Shown here piece by piece: positions 16,761 to 25,031 of a DNA stretch of 33,339 nt; the first letter of the stretch is position 1, and each line of letters starts with the position of its first letter. Location: positions 1-33,339 of the forward strand of contig CAILYI010000208.1 of assembly GCA_903838415.1 (NCBI GenBank). The letters are read 5' to 3'. The position numbers and the translations under genes were made by a program. The notes below the pieces were generated by a model that saw only the letters and a list, made by a program, of their open reading frames with translations, did no database searches and was not told where the DNA came from. This DNA comes from an uncultured Anaerolineae bacterium. Lineage in GTDB: Bacteria; Chloroflexota; Anaerolineae; Anaerolineales; Villigracilaceae.

Positions 16761-18005
16761 ATGAGGACCGTATATAAGAATGTAGCTGGCTTGGATGTGC
16801 ATAAGAAGATAATTGTTGCGGCAATTATTGTTCAGCAAGCTGACGGGACTTGGTTGGAAACCAAGCGAAACTTTGGAACCATGACTGTCGATTTGCTGGA
16901 GCTTTCCGATTGGTTGACGGCGTTTGGTATAACGCATGTGGCCATGGAGAGCACTGGCGAATACTGGAAGCCCATTTTCAATATTCTGGAGAACAATTTT
17001 GAAGTGTTTGTGGTGAATGCCCAACACATCAGTAAAGTACCTGGACGCAAAACCGATCAGAGCGATGCGGAATGGATTGCGGAACTGATGCAATTCGGCT
17101 TGTTGAAGGCCAGCTTCATTCCGCCTTTGGGGCAACGCGAATTGAGAGATTTGACGCGCTACCGAAGTAGCTTTGTACGTGAGCGTTCTACATTGACCAA
17201 TCGAATACAGAAAGTGCTGGAAGGCGCGAATATCAAATTGGCCAGTGTAGCGACAGACGTAATGGGCGTTTCCGGCAGAGCTATGCTGGAAGCTATCATT
17301 CAAGGCGAAGCCAGTCCAGAACAGATGGCCGAGTTGGCAAAAGGACGCATGCGCGAGAAGCGTGAGCAGTTGGCTAAGGCGTTGGAAGGAAGAGTCAAAG
17401 ATCATCATCGTTTTGTATTAACAGAACTTCTATGTCAAATTGATAGCCTAGATGAAACGATAGAACGATTTGGCCAAAAGATTGAGGAATATTGCCGCCC
17501 TTTTGAAACAGCAGTGCAATTGTTGGATACTATTCCTGGAGTAGGTCGTGAAATGGTAGAGATCATTGTGGCTGAAATCGGCACTGATATGAGTCGCTTC
17601 CCAACGGCTGATTATTTAGCAGCCTGGGCAGGAGTGGCTCCGGGCAACAACGAGAGTGCTGGCAAGCGCCGTTCAGGTAAAACGCGTAAAGGTAACAAAG
17701 CGTTAGGAGTAGCCTTGAACCAGGCTGCCCATGCTACTGCTCATACTAAGAAAACCTATTTATCTGCCCAATATCGCCGTTTGGTCGGTCGGCGAGGAGC
17801 AAAGAGAGCCGCTGTTGCAGTGGCACATTCGATATTGGTGATAGCCTATCATTTGATAAAACGAAATGAACCTTACCGCGATCTGGGTGGAGATTATTTT
17901 GACAAACGTCGCCCAGAAGCCAGTACAAAACTCTTGGTGAAACGTTTGGAGCATCTCGGTTTTCAGGTTTCACTTCAGCAAATACAGGCTCCGCTGGCCG
18001 TGTAG
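16761..18005 (+). CDS. IS110-family transposase
   Basis: A 414-residue recombinase. The N-terminal RuvC-like DEDD domain shows GLDVHKK (Asp 12), AMESTGEYW (Glu 63) and KTDQSDAEW (Asp 99, Asp 102). A helical linker follows. The C-terminal transposase_20 domain contains LLDTIPGVGREMVEIIVAEI and AAWAGVAPGNNESAGKRRSG, the latter holding the serine (near 298) that forms the covalent DNA link in this family. The frame is intact and full length, so the element may still be active. The ribosome site before ATG 16761 is weak. Confidence 0.96.
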   Translation: MRTVYKNVAGLDVHKKIIVAAIIVQQADGTWLETKRNFGTMTVDLLELSDWLTAFGITHVAMESTGEYWKPIFNILENNFEVFVVNAQHISKVPGRKTDQSDAEWIAELMQFGLLKASFIPPLGQRELRDLTRYRSSFVRERSTLTNRIQKVLEGANIKLASVATDVMGVSGRAMLEAIIQGEASPEQMAELAKGRMREKREQLAKALEGRVKDHHRFVLTELLCQIDSLDETIERFGQKIEEYCRPFETAVQLLDTIPGVGREMVEIIVAEIGTDMSRFPTADYLAAWAGVAPGNNESAGKRRSGKTRKGNKALGVALNQAAHATAHTKKTYLSAQYRRLVGRRGAKRAAVAVAHSILVIAYHLIKRNEPYRDLGGDYFDKRRPEASTKLLVKRLEHLGFQVSLQQIQAPLAV

Positions 18006-18007
18006 TT

Positions 18008-18028
18008 TATTTTCAGATCAGCTAAATG
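18008..18028 (+). repeat. Right copy of imperfect direct repeat flanking the IS110 element
   Basis: TATTTTCAGATCAGCTAAATG matches the left copy apart from a few changes. AGATCAG directly before CT 18022-18023 recurs in the candidate bridge RNA. Confidence 0.6.
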
Positions 18029-18300
18029 CAGAAAATCACAGATTTGAATTCTTTGTCATACTGCGCGTACTTTTTCAGGCGCGAAACATCTAAAAAAAAC
18101 AGCTTTAGTGGCTCATCGGTCGCTGAAAACGCTCCACCAGAGTGACAATTTTGTTGGCGATTGGTAAACCTGTGATTTACTGAAATGGCATTTTTGAGAG
18201 ATTTTCCCGATTATCAGGATTTATTCAACCTTTCCTGGCTTTTACAGATTCTCGAAAAATCATTTTTTCACTCAATATCATTTACCGAGGGATTGATAAC
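18029..18300 (+). other. Intergenic region upstream of the second mttB gene
   Basis: About 270 nt without a gene. It must hold the promoter of the downstream MttB gene, yet I find no copy of the LacI operator and no convincing -35/-10 pair. GAGGG near 18288 is the ribosome site for ATG 18301. Confidence 0.4.
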
Positions 18301-19752
18301 ATGCGTCCAAACGTTCCCCATCTTCTAGAATTCCTTACGAACGAGCAAGCAATTATGGTTCATCAGTCTGTTCTCCAAGTTCTTGATGAAGTGGGTGTTC
18401 GCGTGGAATGGCGCCCAGCTTTGGATGTGTTTTCTGAAAATCACTGCCATGTTGATTTTAATTCGGGTATCGTCAGAATTCCACCCAATGTACTGGAGCA
18501 AGCCTTAAAAACGTGTCCCCAAGAGTTTACTCTGCATGCGCCTGATCCTCAAAAAAACATACACGTCACCCTGGACGATGTTTATACTATCGCAGGATCC
18601 TCCGCATTGAATGTACTTGACCTGGATGGTATCCATCGCCCAGCCACCCTGCAAGACCTTTCAGACCTGACTCGCCTGATCGATGGTTTGGAGATGGCCA
18701 ATATAATGCACGCGATGGTGATACCCCAGGATATTCCCCAACCAGGAATTGATCGTGTTCTATTTTCGACAATTTTACGCAATACCACCAGGCATTACTA
18801 TTCACAAGGACAGGGCGGCAGCAGTGTCAGGGATCAAGTGGAACTGGCGAAAATTATCCAAGGCGGTAGTCAAAATGTAATTGACCATCCTGTCTTTAGC
18901 TTTGTGATTTGCTTGAACTCGCCACTCGTACATTCTGCTGAACGGGTGCAGGAAATGATGGAATGTGCGCGTTACAATATCCCGGTTTGGTTGGAAGCAA
19001 CAAACATGATGGGCGCTACTGGCCCGATCAGCATTGCCGGGGCGCTTGTGGAGCATAGCGCCAATGTTCTGGCGAGTTTGACCCTTATGCAGCTGTTAAA
19101 TCCCGGGCACCCTTGTGTATTTTCAATCGCTTCTGGAGGATTCAATATGCGATCTGGCGCTTATGTGGCATCGTCGCCAGAATCAGTACTCTTGCATTGT
19201 GCCACAGCACAGATGGCGCGGTTCTACCGGTTGCCTTTCCAGGGGTGCTCAGGAATTGATAGCTGTTTACCGGACGCGCAGGCAGGCTATGAACGGGCAA
19301 TGCAGGCAATTCCTTTCAGTCTTGCGGGTGTCAACTTTATTCACCTTGCGTTTGGAATGATGGGACAATTACTTACATCAAGTTACGAACAGGCGGTCAT
19401 CGATAATGAAATTTTTGCCGCGGCGTTTCGCATTGCCGCAGGAATTAGGGTCACACCGGAGACTCTGTCTGTTGACCAGATTAAAAACGCAGGGCCTGGC
19501 GGGCAATTTCTTAACCAAAAATTCACACAGTCCAACTATCGGGCAGAACATTGGCAGCCACGGTTAACAACAAGAATGGGTTGGAATGAATTTCAAAGAG
19601 ATCAAATGGGACAGGATATGCGCCAGCGGGCGAATGATGCCGCCAGGCGATTACTCAAGGAACATCATCCGCAGCCCCTTGATATGAATCAATCTCGTGA
19701 ACTTGAACGGTTGGCGTGGGAAATGCAAAAGAAAGCAATCCCGGGAAGTTGA
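18301..19752 (+). CDS. MttB-superfamily (trimethylamine methyltransferase-like) protein, copy 2
   Basis: A second 483-residue MttB homologue without any in-frame amber codon, hence non-pyrrolysine. Shared landmarks with copy 1 include EALKTCPQEFTLHAPDP-like and FSTILRNTTRHY-like segments early on. The central NIPVWLEATNMMGATGPISI aligns with the VPIMYSPGPLMGASSPATVA of copy 1, and the C-terminal NAGPGGQFLNQKFTQSNYRA with SAGYGGDFLKTEHT. The two proteins are clearly diverged, suggesting different substrates or partners rather than a recent duplication. It is a single-gene unit on the plus strand, two bases from the stop of the convergent DUF4432 gene. A corrinoid partner is not encoded nearby. 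Confidence 0.9.
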   Translation: MRPNVPHLLEFLTNEQAIMVHQSVLQVLDEVGVRVEWRPALDVFSENHCHVDFNSGIVRIPPNVLEQALKTCPQEFTLHAPDPQKNIHVTLDDVYTIAGSSALNVLDLDGIHRPATLQDLSDLTRLIDGLEMANIMHAMVIPQDIPQPGIDRVLFSTILRNTTRHYYSQGQGGSSVRDQVELAKIIQGGSQNVIDHPVFSFVICLNSPLVHSAERVQEMMECARYNIPVWLEATNMMGATGPISIAGALVEHSANVLASLTLMQLLNPGHPCVFSIASGGFNMRSGAYVASSPESVLLHCATAQMARFYRLPFQGCSGIDSCLPDAQAGYERAMQAIPFSLAGVNFIHLAFGMMGQLLTSSYEQAVIDNEIFAAAFRIAAGIRVTPETLSVDQIKNAGPGGQFLNQKFTQSNYRAEHWQPRLTTRMGWNEFQRDQMGQDMRQRANDAARRLLKEHHPQPLDMNQSRELERLAWEMQKKAIPGS

Positions 19753-19754
19753 AC

Positions 19755-20747
19755 TCAACTCAAATTATGCAGGATTTCAACAACCAGTTCAGTTTCCAAT
19801 GTTTGCCCGCCTTGTAATACTTTTGCTTGCCCGGCTTTGATTGCATCTGCCAGCGGGTAGCGAGAGACCCATGGCTCCAGTCCAATGCCGTAAATCCCTT
19901 TCAGAGGGGGTAAATCCGCGCCGCCATACGGCTGCCAATCCATCAGCCACGGGAAAATATCCTTATCCCATTCCAGCTTGAAACTTAAGTTCAGCCGGGG
20001 ATTGGTAACGCTGTAAACACCCTTTGTTAGTCCACCCAAAATGGCGTCGTCGTGCGAATGAATTTCAGGACCGGGGATAATCCGCAAATCAATCGCTTCA
20101 CCGCTTCGCCCACGGGCGAAGGGCCATTTTTCGCTTTGACGGGGTTCCAACCGCGCGGTCAAAGGTTCAAAAAGCACATCAGGAGTGTAAACCTGTTGGG
20201 CAGGCATATCCACAAGACAGCCTGTCTCCAAAAAATTACCACCCAGAGTGATGTGGTGACCCCAGACAAATTCATAGGGTTCTTCCCCAAGGTTGGTAAT
20301 TTTTTCCTGAATTATTAACCGGCTTTCTCCTTGGCGCAAGCGCATCACTCGTTCCAGGCGGAAAGGAGTGATGCTGCAATTGACTGACAGGCGTAGAGTT
20401 GTTTCTACTTCGTCATCCTGTAACACATCGAATTGCCAGGGTAGCAGCGCCACTTCGCCATGAAAAGGGATCTCCCGGCCGTGCACCTGGCAGGCGTCGT
20501 TCGCATTGGGGAACAATTCCTGCCATCCGCCTTCGTAATTTTCCAGGAAATCGACCGGTTGATGCGAATTGGGAGGCTTGAGTCCCCAGGGGGTCTGCAT
20601 CAGGAATTGAACATCCGGCGAGCTGTCCTGGGTTTTATAGGACAGCTCGAAGATGTCAGCGCCTTTTCCTGGTAAAACCCCCACCCGCAAATGACTGTTT
20701 TCAAGGAATATGGCCGAATGACCATTAACCGTGGTTTGTTTCAACAT
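19755..20747 (-). CDS. DUF4432 / aldose 1-epimerase-like protein
   Basis: A 330-residue galactose-mutarotase-fold protein. The fold is recognised from VGVLPGKGADIFELSYK at the start and the WGHHITLGG segment near residue 165. GGWQELFPNANDACQVHGREIPFHGEVALLPW near residue 70 is typical of the aldose-epimerase superfamily (substrate-side His and Glu). The later GIYGIGLEPWVSRYPL is also characteristic. Members interconvert sugar anomers, or act on related sugars in catabolic loci. It is the last gene of the minus-strand block 2 and starts 14 nt after the dehydrogenase gene, behind AGGTGA. The sugar is unknown. Confidence 0.85.
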   Translation of the reverse strand: MLKQTTVNGHSAIFLENSHLRVGVLPGKGADIFELSYKTQDSSPDVQFLMQTPWGLKPPNSHQPVDFLENYEGGWQELFPNANDACQVHGREIPFHGEVALLPWQFDVLQDDEVETTLRLSVNCSITPFRLERVMRLRQGESRLIIQEKITNLGEEPYEFVWGHHITLGGNFLETGCLVDMPAQQVYTPDVLFEPLTARLEPRQSEKWPFARGRSGEAIDLRIIPGPEIHSHDDAILGGLTKGVYSVTNPRLNLSFKLEWDKDIFPWLMDWQPYGGADLPPLKGIYGIGLEPWVSRYPLADAIKAGQAKVLQGGQTLETELVVEILHNLS

Positions 20748-20761
20748 GGTACGATAATCAC

Positions 20762-21517
20762 CTAAAACGTGATGGTCAAACCGCCATCCACGGTGATCAC
20801 CTGCCCGGTGATGTAGGATGCATCTGGACCGGCAAGGAAGTAGAAAACGCCTGCCACTTCCTCGGGCATGCCTGCCCTACGCATAGCCAGGTGATTGCCT
20901 ACGACATAGTTTTGTATAAACCATTCACCATCCAGTTCGCTCACGCCGTTGACAATGCTCATCGCCGTGCGGATGAATCCAGGCGCTACTGCATTGACGA
21001 GAATATTCTTCTCCGCCAGTTCCAGTGCAAGTCCGCGGCAGTACTGGTTGATGGCAGCTTTTGCCATTGAATAAGCGCTGGACCCAGGCTCGGCACGATC
21101 GCAGTGGATTGAGGTGCAGTGGATGATCCGTCCACCGTTTTTCATCCACGGCACAGACATGCGGGTCATGTAGACAGCCGCATCAATCATCATATCAAAG
21201 GGCTTGCGCCATTCTTCCAGGGGCGAGTCGGTCACATGGGCTGCCATGTACACGCCAGCGACGTTCGCCAGGGCATCTAAACTACCCCATTTTTCTGCAA
21301 TCGCTTTGCCAATCGAATCGGCGCAGGCCGGGTCACTGTAATCTCCTGGGCAGATCAAATGATTTCCGGGAGGAAAAGTTGCCACAAGGTCCTGCAGCAG
21401 GTTTTCGCGCCGGGCCGTAACACACACGTCCCAGTTCTCATTCGCAAACCGTTGTGCAGTTGAATAGCCAATACCGGAAGACGCCCCGGTAACAACAACT
21501 TTTTTTCGTTCTGACAT
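20762..21517 (-). CDS. Short-chain dehydrogenase/reductase
   Basis: A 251-residue classical SDR, an NAD(P)-dependent oxidoreductase acting on alcohols or sugar-like substrates. The cofactor motif TGASSGIG is at residues 10-17. [10 protein letters not shown] corresponds to the NAG motif, the catalytic Ser lies in IIHCTSIHC, and the Tyr/Lys pair in AYSMAKAA. The C-terminal [29 protein letters not shown] is the standard SDR ending. I chose ATG 21517, nine bases after AAGGAG; ATG 21526 touches the ribosome site itself. It lies 16 nt after the M24 gene, so the two are cotranscribed. It could oxidise the hydroxyl that feeds the acid-sugar pathway. Confidence 0.94.
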   Translation of the reverse strand: MSERKKVVVTGASSGIGYSTAQRFANENWDVCVTARRENLLQDLVATFPPGNHLICPGDYSDPACADSIGKAIAEKWGSLDALANVAGVYMAAHVTDSPLEEWRKPFDMMIDAAVYMTRMSVPWMKNGGRIIHCTSIHCDRAEPGSSAYSMAKAAINQYCRGLALELAEKNILVNAVAPGFIRTAMSIVNGVSELDGEWFIQNYVVGNHLAMRRAGMPEEVAGVFYFLAGPDASYITGQVITVDGGLTITF

Positions 21518-21533
21518 AAATGACATCTCCTTG

Positions 21534-22655
21534 TCAATTACCCAAATGTTTTGTAAGCACTTCGCAGCCATCCTGCGTTACGAGTACGACGTCTTCTAGT
21601 CGAACTCCGCCGGTTCCTGGCACGTAAATTCCTGGTTCAATGGCAATCACCATCCCTGGCTGGATTTTCATCTGGTTATATGGGACGATGCGTGGTTCTT
21701 CATGATAACTTGTTCCCAATCCGTGACCGGAATGATGCGGATAAGGGGCATATCCCTCGTCCTGGATGGCGTTTCGCAGCATTTTATCCAGATCGCAGGC
21801 GAGTACACCTGGTTTGATCGCCGCAATCCCTTTTTTCAAGGTGTTCAATACAATCTGGTACATTTTTTTTAGATCAGGGGAAGGTTCACTTGCGAAGTGT
21901 GTGCCGGCATTATCGCCCCAGTAGCCATTCAAGCGCGGCACAATATCAGCGATGACAGCGTCCCCCGCAGCTATTATGTATTCTCCCGGCAGACCGCCGA
22001 TATCGGCGGTTCGGCTGCCAGCGATAAAATCAGCTACGATCGGCAGGCGGCAGCCCGCGCTCATATCAAGCTGACATTTTACCCGGTCCCATAATTCAAT
22101 TTCGCTGATCCCCGGCTGGATCAGGCGCCGCGTTTCAAACTGTGCGAGATCACAAATCCTGAGTGATGCCCGCAGTAATTCGATTTCCCTGGCAGTTTTT
22201 ATTGCGCGCAGTTGATCAAAGCTGCCATCGAGCGGCGCCAGGCTGACCAGCGGCAAGCTATCTTTGATGATTTCCAGCAGGGCTGCGGGTAAAAAATTAA
22301 ATTCCACCCCGCAGTGTCCTTTGAGATTTCCGCTTTCTTTCAAGAGGTTTTTCAACACCAGGCCTTGATTTAAAAACCCGGCGGCGGGACTCTCAATGGT
22401 ATAAGACAGGTAATCTCGTGTTTCGATCCCTTGTGCTTGTGCAGCTGTTGATTCCGCGTCTGAGAGCACCAGGGTCAACTTGCCAGCATGCCACCAACCC
22501 AGGGCAGGTCCGCCTTCAAATGGGTTGGTGCCGATTTGATTGCTTGGTGCGTAACCGGTAAGCCATGCAATCGTTGCTGGGTTGGATAAAAGGGCTATAT
22601 CCAGCTCTTTTTCTTTGAAATAATCACCGACTTTCTCCAAAGCTTCTATATTCAT
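21534..22655 (-). CDS. M24-family metallopeptidase-like hydrolase (Xaa-Pro peptidase/creatinase fold)
   Basis: A 373-residue protein with an N-terminal creatinase-like domain (about 1-125) and a pita-bread catalytic domain. Metal ligands are visible: Asp in [19 protein letters not shown] (two Asp), His in [15 protein letters not shown], and Glu in [19 protein letters not shown] (two Glu). All five ligands are present, so it should be a metal-dependent hydrolase. The fold also includes creatinase, ectoine hydrolase and DMSP lyase, which act on small methylated or zwitterionic compounds, so a non-peptide substrate is plausible here. The start is ATG 22655 after ACGGAGG. It is the first gene of block 2, controlled by operator 3. 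Confidence 0.9.
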   Translation of the reverse strand: MNIEALEKVGDYFKEKELDIALLSNPATIAWLTGYAPSNQIGTNPFEGGPALGWWHAGKLTLVLSDAESTAAQAQGIETRDYLSYTIESPAAGFLNQGLVLKNLLKESGNLKGHCGVEFNFLPAALLEIIKDSLPLVSLAPLDGSFDQLRAIKTAREIELLRASLRICDLAQFETRRLIQPGISEIELWDRVKCQLDMSAGCRLPIVADFIAGSRTADIGGLPGEYIIAAGDAVIADIVPRLNGYWGDNAGTHFASEPSPDLKKMYQIVLNTLKKGIAAIKPGVLACDLDKMLRNAIQDEGYAPYPHHSGHGLGTSYHEEPRIVPYNQMKIQPGMVIAIEPGIYVPGTGGVRLEDVVLVTQDGCEVLTKHLGN

Positions 22656-22688
22656 CGATGCCTCCGTTTGAATTACTTCAAGGAAATA

Positions 22689-22706
22689 TATGGAAACGAT
22701 TACAGA
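22689..22706 (-). promoter_or_regulatory. LacI-type operator 3 (M24-SDR-DUF4432 operon)
   Basis: TATGGAAACGATTACAGA is a degenerate palindrome (12 of 18 symmetric), containing TGGAAACGATTACA, a good generic LacI-family site. It starts four bases past the -10 on the minus strand, the same geometry as operator 2. Confidence 0.62.
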
Positions 22707-22710
22707 TGGC

Positions 22711-22740
22711 ATGATAGCATAATTCGGCGGCAAATGTCAA
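22711..22740 (-). promoter_or_regulatory. Promoter of the M24-SDR-DUF4432 operon
   Basis: Minus-strand TTGACA (22740-22735), 18-base spacer, TATCAT (22716-22711). It is divergent from the block 3 promoter; the two -35 elements are 22 bases apart. Confidence 0.8.
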
Positions 22741-22762
22741 CGATTTTTTCATTCAGCTCATA

Positions 22763-22791
22763 TTGACTTGAACACTTGTCTGTGGTATTCT
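22763..22791 (+). promoter_or_regulatory. Promoter of the aminotransferase-to-aldolase operon
   Basis: TTGACT (22763-22768), 17-base spacer, TATTCT (22786-22791), reading toward the aminotransferase gene. Confidence 0.8.
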
Positions 22792-22795
22792 CTGA

Positions 22796-22813
22796 TGTGT
22801 AAACGTTACCACA
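22796..22813 (+). promoter_or_regulatory. LacI-type operator 2 (block 3 operon)
   Basis: TGTGTAAACGTTACCACA, 14 of 18 positions symmetric about CG, four bases downstream of the -10. It is closely similar to operator 1 in front of the transporter operon. Confidence 0.8.
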
Positions 22814-22843
22814 TATTTTCAATCATCCATTTTTGGAGAATTT

Positions 22844-24202
22844 ATGAACAAGCCTAATATTCATGCTGTACATCGCGATTGGGATCGCGAGTTTCCAGTC
22901 ATTGAACGTGCTGATAATATATATCTGTACGATAGGGATGGGCGCAAATATATTGATGGTTCTGGGGGATCATCAGTCGTGACGACCATTGGCCATGGTG
23001 TCAAGGAAATTGCCCAAGTTATGTTTGAACAGGCCCAAAAATTTTCTTTTTATCCCGCGCATGCTTTCACAAATGATAAATTTCTGGAATTATCTGATCT
23101 GGTTGTCAGCCTATCCCCCGGAGATCTGAAGGATAACAGCAGGGTGTGGATTACCTGCACCGGTACTGATGCAACTGATGATGCTGTGCGTCTTGCGCGT
23201 CAATATTGGGTGGAGAGCGGTAAATCCTCGAAATATCAGGTGATCACCCGCTGGCAGGCTTTTCATGGCAATGCCATTTCTGTAGCTGGCTATTCGGGCA
23301 TCACAACCCGTCGTAGTATTTTTCAGCCCATGTTTGTCGAATCTCCTCATATCCCGGCAGCATTCTGCTACCGCTGCCCATTCGAACACACTTACCCAAA
23401 ATGTAATCTCTTGTGTGCCCGCGCACTGGAGAAAACCATCCGCCAGCAGGGGCCAGATAATATCGCGGCATTCATAGCCGAACCCGTTGTTGGGGCGGCA
23501 CTGGGCTGTTATCCTGCCCCTGATGGATATTTTCAAACCATCCGCGAGATTTGCGATCGTTATGATGTCTTGTTTATTTCTGACGAAGTAATGACTGGGT
23601 GGGCACGTACTGGAAAAATGTGGGGAATTGAGCACTCTGGTGTCACCCCCGATATTATTGCTACTGCCAAAGGTATGACTGCTGGTTATACTCCCTTATC
23701 TGCCATTATCGCCAGGGAGCAGATCTGGTCAACTCTGGAAAAAAACCATTCCCCCTTCAAAGCCGGGCATACTCTCAACGCAAATCCCGTCTCCTGTGCT
23801 GGCGCCATCGCGGTCATAAACTATATCATTCAGCATGACCTGGTAGAAAACTCACGCCAACGCGGTGAACAGGCTGTTATCGGGCTGAGTTCCATGATGG
23901 AAAAACATCCCATCATCGGTGATGTACACGGTAAGGGGATGATGTTTGGCTTTGAGCTGGTCAAAGATCAAGCTAGTAAACAACCTTTTGATTCAAAGCT
24001 GCATACTAGCCGTTTATTTGAAATTGCCGCGTTAAAGCGTGGACTGGTATCCTATCCCTGTACCGGCAGCATCGACGGCTTGTTTGGTGATATGGTTTTA
24101 CTTGCGCCTCCATTGGTGACCAATGCCGCCCAAATCAACGATATTTTGGATATTATTGACGATTCTCTCGCTGAAATCGAACAACAATTGGGAGTAAATT
24201 GA
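22844..24202 (+). CDS. Class III PLP-dependent aminotransferase
   Basis: A 452-residue omega-type aminotransferase, which moves an amino group between an amine or amino sugar/acid and a 2-oxo acid. The pyridoxal lysine is Lys 276 in ATAKGMTAGYTPL, and LFISDEVMTGWARTG supplies the Asp that binds the cofactor nitrogen. The N-terminal IDGSGGSSVVTTIGHG is typical. A CYRCPFEHTYPKCNLLCARALE insert with four cysteines (near 183-203) is seen in one subgroup of the family. The ribosome site is GGAG, ATG 22844. As the first gene of block 3, it implies that a nitrogen group is removed from the substrate. Some members act as dehydratases or epimerases instead. Confidence 0.93.
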   Translation: MNKPNIHAVHRDWDREFPVIERADNIYLYDRDGRKYIDGSGGSSVVTTIGHGVKEIAQVMFEQAQKFSFYPAHAFTNDKFLELSDLVVSLSPGDLKDNSRVWITCTGTDATDDAVRLARQYWVESGKSSKYQVITRWQAFHGNAISVAGYSGITTRRSIFQPMFVESPHIPAAFCYRCPFEHTYPKCNLLCARALEKTIRQQGPDNIAAFIAEPVVGAALGCYPAPDGYFQTIREICDRYDVLFISDEVMTGWARTGKMWGIEHSGVTPDIIATAKGMTAGYTPLSAIIAREQIWSTLEKNHSPFKAGHTLNANPVSCAGAIAVINYIIQHDLVENSRQRGEQAVIGLSSMMEKHPIIGDVHGKGMMFGFELVKDQASKQPFDSKLHTSRLFEIAALKRGLVSYPCTGSIDGLFGDMVLLAPPLVTNAAQINDILDIIDDSLAEIEQQLGVN

Positions 24203-24203
24203 T

Positions 24204-25031
24204 ATGCAGCTCTCTTTGGCTATCCAAACACCCGAAGTGCCAGCAAAGGTCCCCGTTGCCTTGCTGGATGGCGATACGGCCGAAGCGTTATCCAGGATTT
24301 CACACCTTGGTTATGACGGTGTTGAACTGATCAGTACCGATCCTGCTGGCTTGGATAGAACCTTCCTCAAACGCATTCTTTCTGAAAACAATTTATTGGT
24401 TTCAGCGATTGCCAGCGGGGGCATGGCTTTTGCTGCCAAACTTACTTTACTGAATCCTGATCCTGGTGTGTCGGCTTTGGCTCGTCAACGCCTGGATGAA
24501 ATGATTGATCTGGCATCTGACCTGGGTGCTCCAGTTGTGACCATAGGCAGCTTTCGTGGCAGGGCAGTTGGCGACAAGCAGCAGTCTTTGCAAAATCTCG
24601 CCGATATCCTACACTGTGCTGGTGATCGTGCAGTCAGGGCTGGCGTCCGCATCGCCTTGGAACCGCTCAATCGCTACGAAGCCGACCTGCTCTTTACTGC
24701 CGCTCAGACACTCGATTTTCTTCAAACAGTGAACCATGCTGCCATCGGTATTCTGCTGGATACCTACCATGTAAATATCGAGGAATCTTCCTGGACAGCA
24801 CCTTATCGTGCGGTGATGGATGCACAAAAATTATTCTACGTTCACCTTGGTGACAACAACCGCTGGCCTCCGGGTAAAGGGCTGATTGATTTCCCTGCTA
24901 TTTTAAAAACTCTCAAGGAAAGTGGTTATACCGGATGGCTTTCGGCGGAATTGCTACCTCTTCCTGATCCCGAAACTGCAGTTCGCGATACAGCAGTTGC
25001 CATGCGCACATGGATGAATTCGATCTTATGA
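24204..25031 (+). CDS. TIM-barrel sugar isomerase/epimerase (5-keto-L-gluconate epimerase-like)
   Basis: A 275-residue AP-endonuclease-2-type TIM barrel. The metal site can be read as Glu in ALEPLNRYE, Asp in LLDTYHVNIEE, His in YVHLGDNNR and Glu in SAELLPLP. The VHLGDNNRWPPGKGLIDF motif resembles the 5-keto-L-gluconate/tagatose-3-epimerase branch, which moves a keto or hydroxyl group at C3. It starts one base after the aminotransferase stop and overlaps the next gene by four bases (ATGA), so it is tightly coupled. It probably rearranges the oxidised sugar acid before phosphorylation. Confidence 0.9.
   Translation: MQLSLAIQTPEVPAKVPVALLDGDTAEALSRISHLGYDGVELISTDPAGLDRTFLKRILSENNLLVSAIASGGMAFAAKLTLLNPDPGVSALARQRLDEMIDLASDLGAPVVTIGSFRGRAVGDKQQSLQNLADILHCAGDRAVRAGVRIALEPLNRYEADLLFTAAQTLDFLQTVNHAAIGILLDTYHVNIEESSWTAPYRAVMDAQKLFYVHLGDNNRWPPGKGLIDFPAILKTLKESGYTGWLSAELLPLPDPETAVRDTAVAMRTWMNSIL

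Larger units (their letters stand above)
16536..18021 (+). mobile_element. IS110-family insertion sequence
   Basis: A single transposase gene with a structured noncoding region of about 225 nt before it and almost none after it, the layout of the IS110 (not IS1111) group. No terminal inverted repeats are expected or seen. The ends are inferred from the CT-containing imperfect direct repeats: core CT 16534-16535 on the left and 18022-18023 on the right. The resulting size, near 1.49 kb, is normal for the family. It separates the transporter-operon promoter from the second MttB gene. Confidence 0.72.

Noticed and set aside
16524..17408. Minus-strand open frame of 294 codons across the IS110 element
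   Set aside because: Antisense to the intact transposase and across its structured noncoding end; no recognisable domain.
8823..19752. Pyrrolysine-containing MttB
   Set aside because: Neither MttB gene has an in-frame TAG, and both frames are full length without readthrough, so they are non-pyrrolysine members.
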